Source: Phycisphaerales bacterium UBA966
Lineage (GTDB): Bacteria > Planctomycetota > Phycisphaerae > Phycisphaerales > SM1A02
DNA: 5,788 bases
Assembly (NCBI GenBank): GCA_002292895.1
Contig: DBCE01000225.1
Coordinates: forward strand, 6,428 to 12,215
Direction: 5' to 3'
In this document: in pieces, positions 5,078-5,788 of the stretch
Numbering within the stretch: position 1 is the stretch's first letter
Layout: each line of letters opens with the position of its first letter
Made by a program: the position numbers and the translations under genes
The notes under the pieces: model-generated
Databases searched by the model: none
What the model was told of the DNA's origin: nothing
What the model saw: the letters and a program-made list of their open reading frames with translations, nothing else

Positions 5078-5686
5078 ATGTCAATTCGAATCGCTTTCTC
5101 AGCTGCGGCTATGACCGTAGTGATGACCCAGGCCGCCTCTGCTGCCATGGTCACCTTCACCAACAGCACGCTGTGGAACGGCTTCTCAGCCAGCCAGGGT
5201 GCTTCCGTTGTAACCGAGAATTTCAACTCGTACGACGGCTTCTATGACAACGGCCTGACCGGCACTGCCGGCGGTATCCAGTGGACGGCGAGTGCGCCTG
5301 GCGACCTCTATGCGGGCTCCGGCTACATGTCGACCAACAACGCATCCGCGACCCTGACATTCTCGCTGTCGCCAAGTGTGCAAGGAGTTGCGGGCAACTT
5401 CTTCGGCACCAACCAGGTGTTCGGCATTGTGCCTGCCATCATTGGCGTTGAGCTTGCTGATGGCTCTTCGTACGTTGGCTACGCAGCTTCAGCTGCTGAC
5501 TTTGTTGGGTTCTTCTCAACCGGTGCAGCCATCGCCAGCATCTCTGTCTCGGCATCAAACGTAGCCGGTACTGACTCGATCTACGCCACCGTCGACAATC
5601 TCTACTTCGCAGTGGTGCCAGCACCAGGCGCCATCGCCTTGCTCGGCGTCGCAGGACTCGTCAGCGGCGCTCGCAAGCGTCGCTGA
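5078..5686 (+). CDS. PEP-CTERM-like (PAPG variant) exported protein, paralogue B
   Basis: A 202-residue paralogue of the upstream protein, with the same length and architecture. The ATG at 5078 lies eight bases after GGAG. The signal peptide is about residues 1-22 (MSIRIAFSAAAMTVVMTQAASA). Matching segments are TENFNS (46-51), DGFYDNG (53-59), SATLTFSLSP (90-99), GVAGNFFGT (103-111), VPAIIGVELAD (118-128), SYVGY (131-135), ADFVGFFSTG (140-149) and ATVDNLYFA (170-178). The sorting signal is VPAPG (180-184), the hydrophobic AIALLGVAGLV, and a basic tail ending in RKRR. Where DNA is compared, as around the VDNLYF segment, many differences fall at third codon positions, pointing to an old duplication kept by selection. 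No catalytic motif is evident. A beta-sandwich surface or matrix protein handled by an exosortase encoded elsewhere is the best reading; binding specificity is unknown. Confidence 0.85.
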   Translation: MSIRIAFSAAAMTVVMTQAASAAMVTFTNSTLWNGFSASQGASVVTENFNSYDGFYDNGLTGTAGGIQWTASAPGDLYAGSGYMSTNNASATLTFSLSPSVQGVAGNFFGTNQVFGIVPAIIGVELADGSSYVGYAASAADFVGFFSTGAAIASISVSASNVAGTDSIYATVDNLYFAVVPAPGAIALLGVAGLVSGARKRR

Positions 5687-5715
5687 GGCGAAACGCGGAA
5701 CTGAAGGAAACTCTG

Positions 5716-5749
5716 CAGGGGCGACCATCACGGTCGCCCCTGTTTCATT
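5716..5749 (+). terminator. Intrinsic terminator after paralogue B
   Basis: A perfect 11-bp stem, CAGGGGCGACC (5716-5726) with GGTCGCCCCTG (5732-5742), closes on the loop ATCAC. It is followed by TTTCATT (5743-5749). The U-tract is modest, but stem strength and position, 29 bases after the stop codon, fit an intrinsic terminator. The remaining 39 bases of the window show no supportable feature. Confidence 0.85.
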
Positions 5750-5788
5750 GGCATAGCGCGGCAGCCATCGTTCGTCAGGCCTGCTGCG

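Noticed and set aside
5750..5788. Possible 3' end of a minus-strand gene entering from the right edge
   Set aside because: A minus-strand stop at 5775-5777 leaves only three upstream codons in view, too little to support a gene.

Overview
The window is GC-rich bacterial DNA, probably from a planctomycete and perhaps from the Phycisphaerae. That placement is an inference. It rests mainly on two exported proteins whose C-terminal sorting signals carry a Pro-Ala-Pro-Gly motif, a short hydrophobic stretch and an Arg-rich tail, a style I associate with that group. The other proteins fit but do not prove it.

Layout. (1) Positions 1-1077, plus strand: the 3' part of a thioredoxin-fold gene that enters from outside the window. 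It has a CSHC redox motif, a helical TPR-like segment and a Pro/Ala-rich tail. (2) Positions 1121-3737, minus strand: a compact three-gene operon, read from right to left. It encodes an exported YceI-family lipid-binding protein, a Cys-rich membrane protein with about nine predicted helices, and a membrane-anchored DUF4105 (Lnb N-terminal domain) protein. The first two genes overlap by 4 nt in a GTGA junction, and 32 nt separate the second gene from the chosen ATG of the third. The operon converges on gene 1 across a 43-nt gap with no clear terminator. (3) Positions 3738-4082: a divergent intergenic region with AT-rich islands, an 11-bp direct repeat and a possible eight-codon leader ORF. (4) Positions 4083-4691 and 5078-5686, plus strand: two tandem paralogous PEP-CTERM-like exported proteins. 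Each has a CGGAG ribosome binding site, a pyrimidine-rich leader and its own intrinsic terminator.

How the genes may work together. The minus operon reads as a cell-envelope lipid unit: a periplasmic carrier of hydrophobic ligands, a polytopic membrane protein, and a relative of the Bacteroides lipoprotein N-acyltransferase Lnb. The two paralogues look like structural or surface proteins processed by an exosortase-type system; no exosortase is present here. The separate terminators and leaders suggest that they are expressed independently despite their common origin. I see no tRNA, rRNA, CRISPR array, insertion sequence or phage gene.
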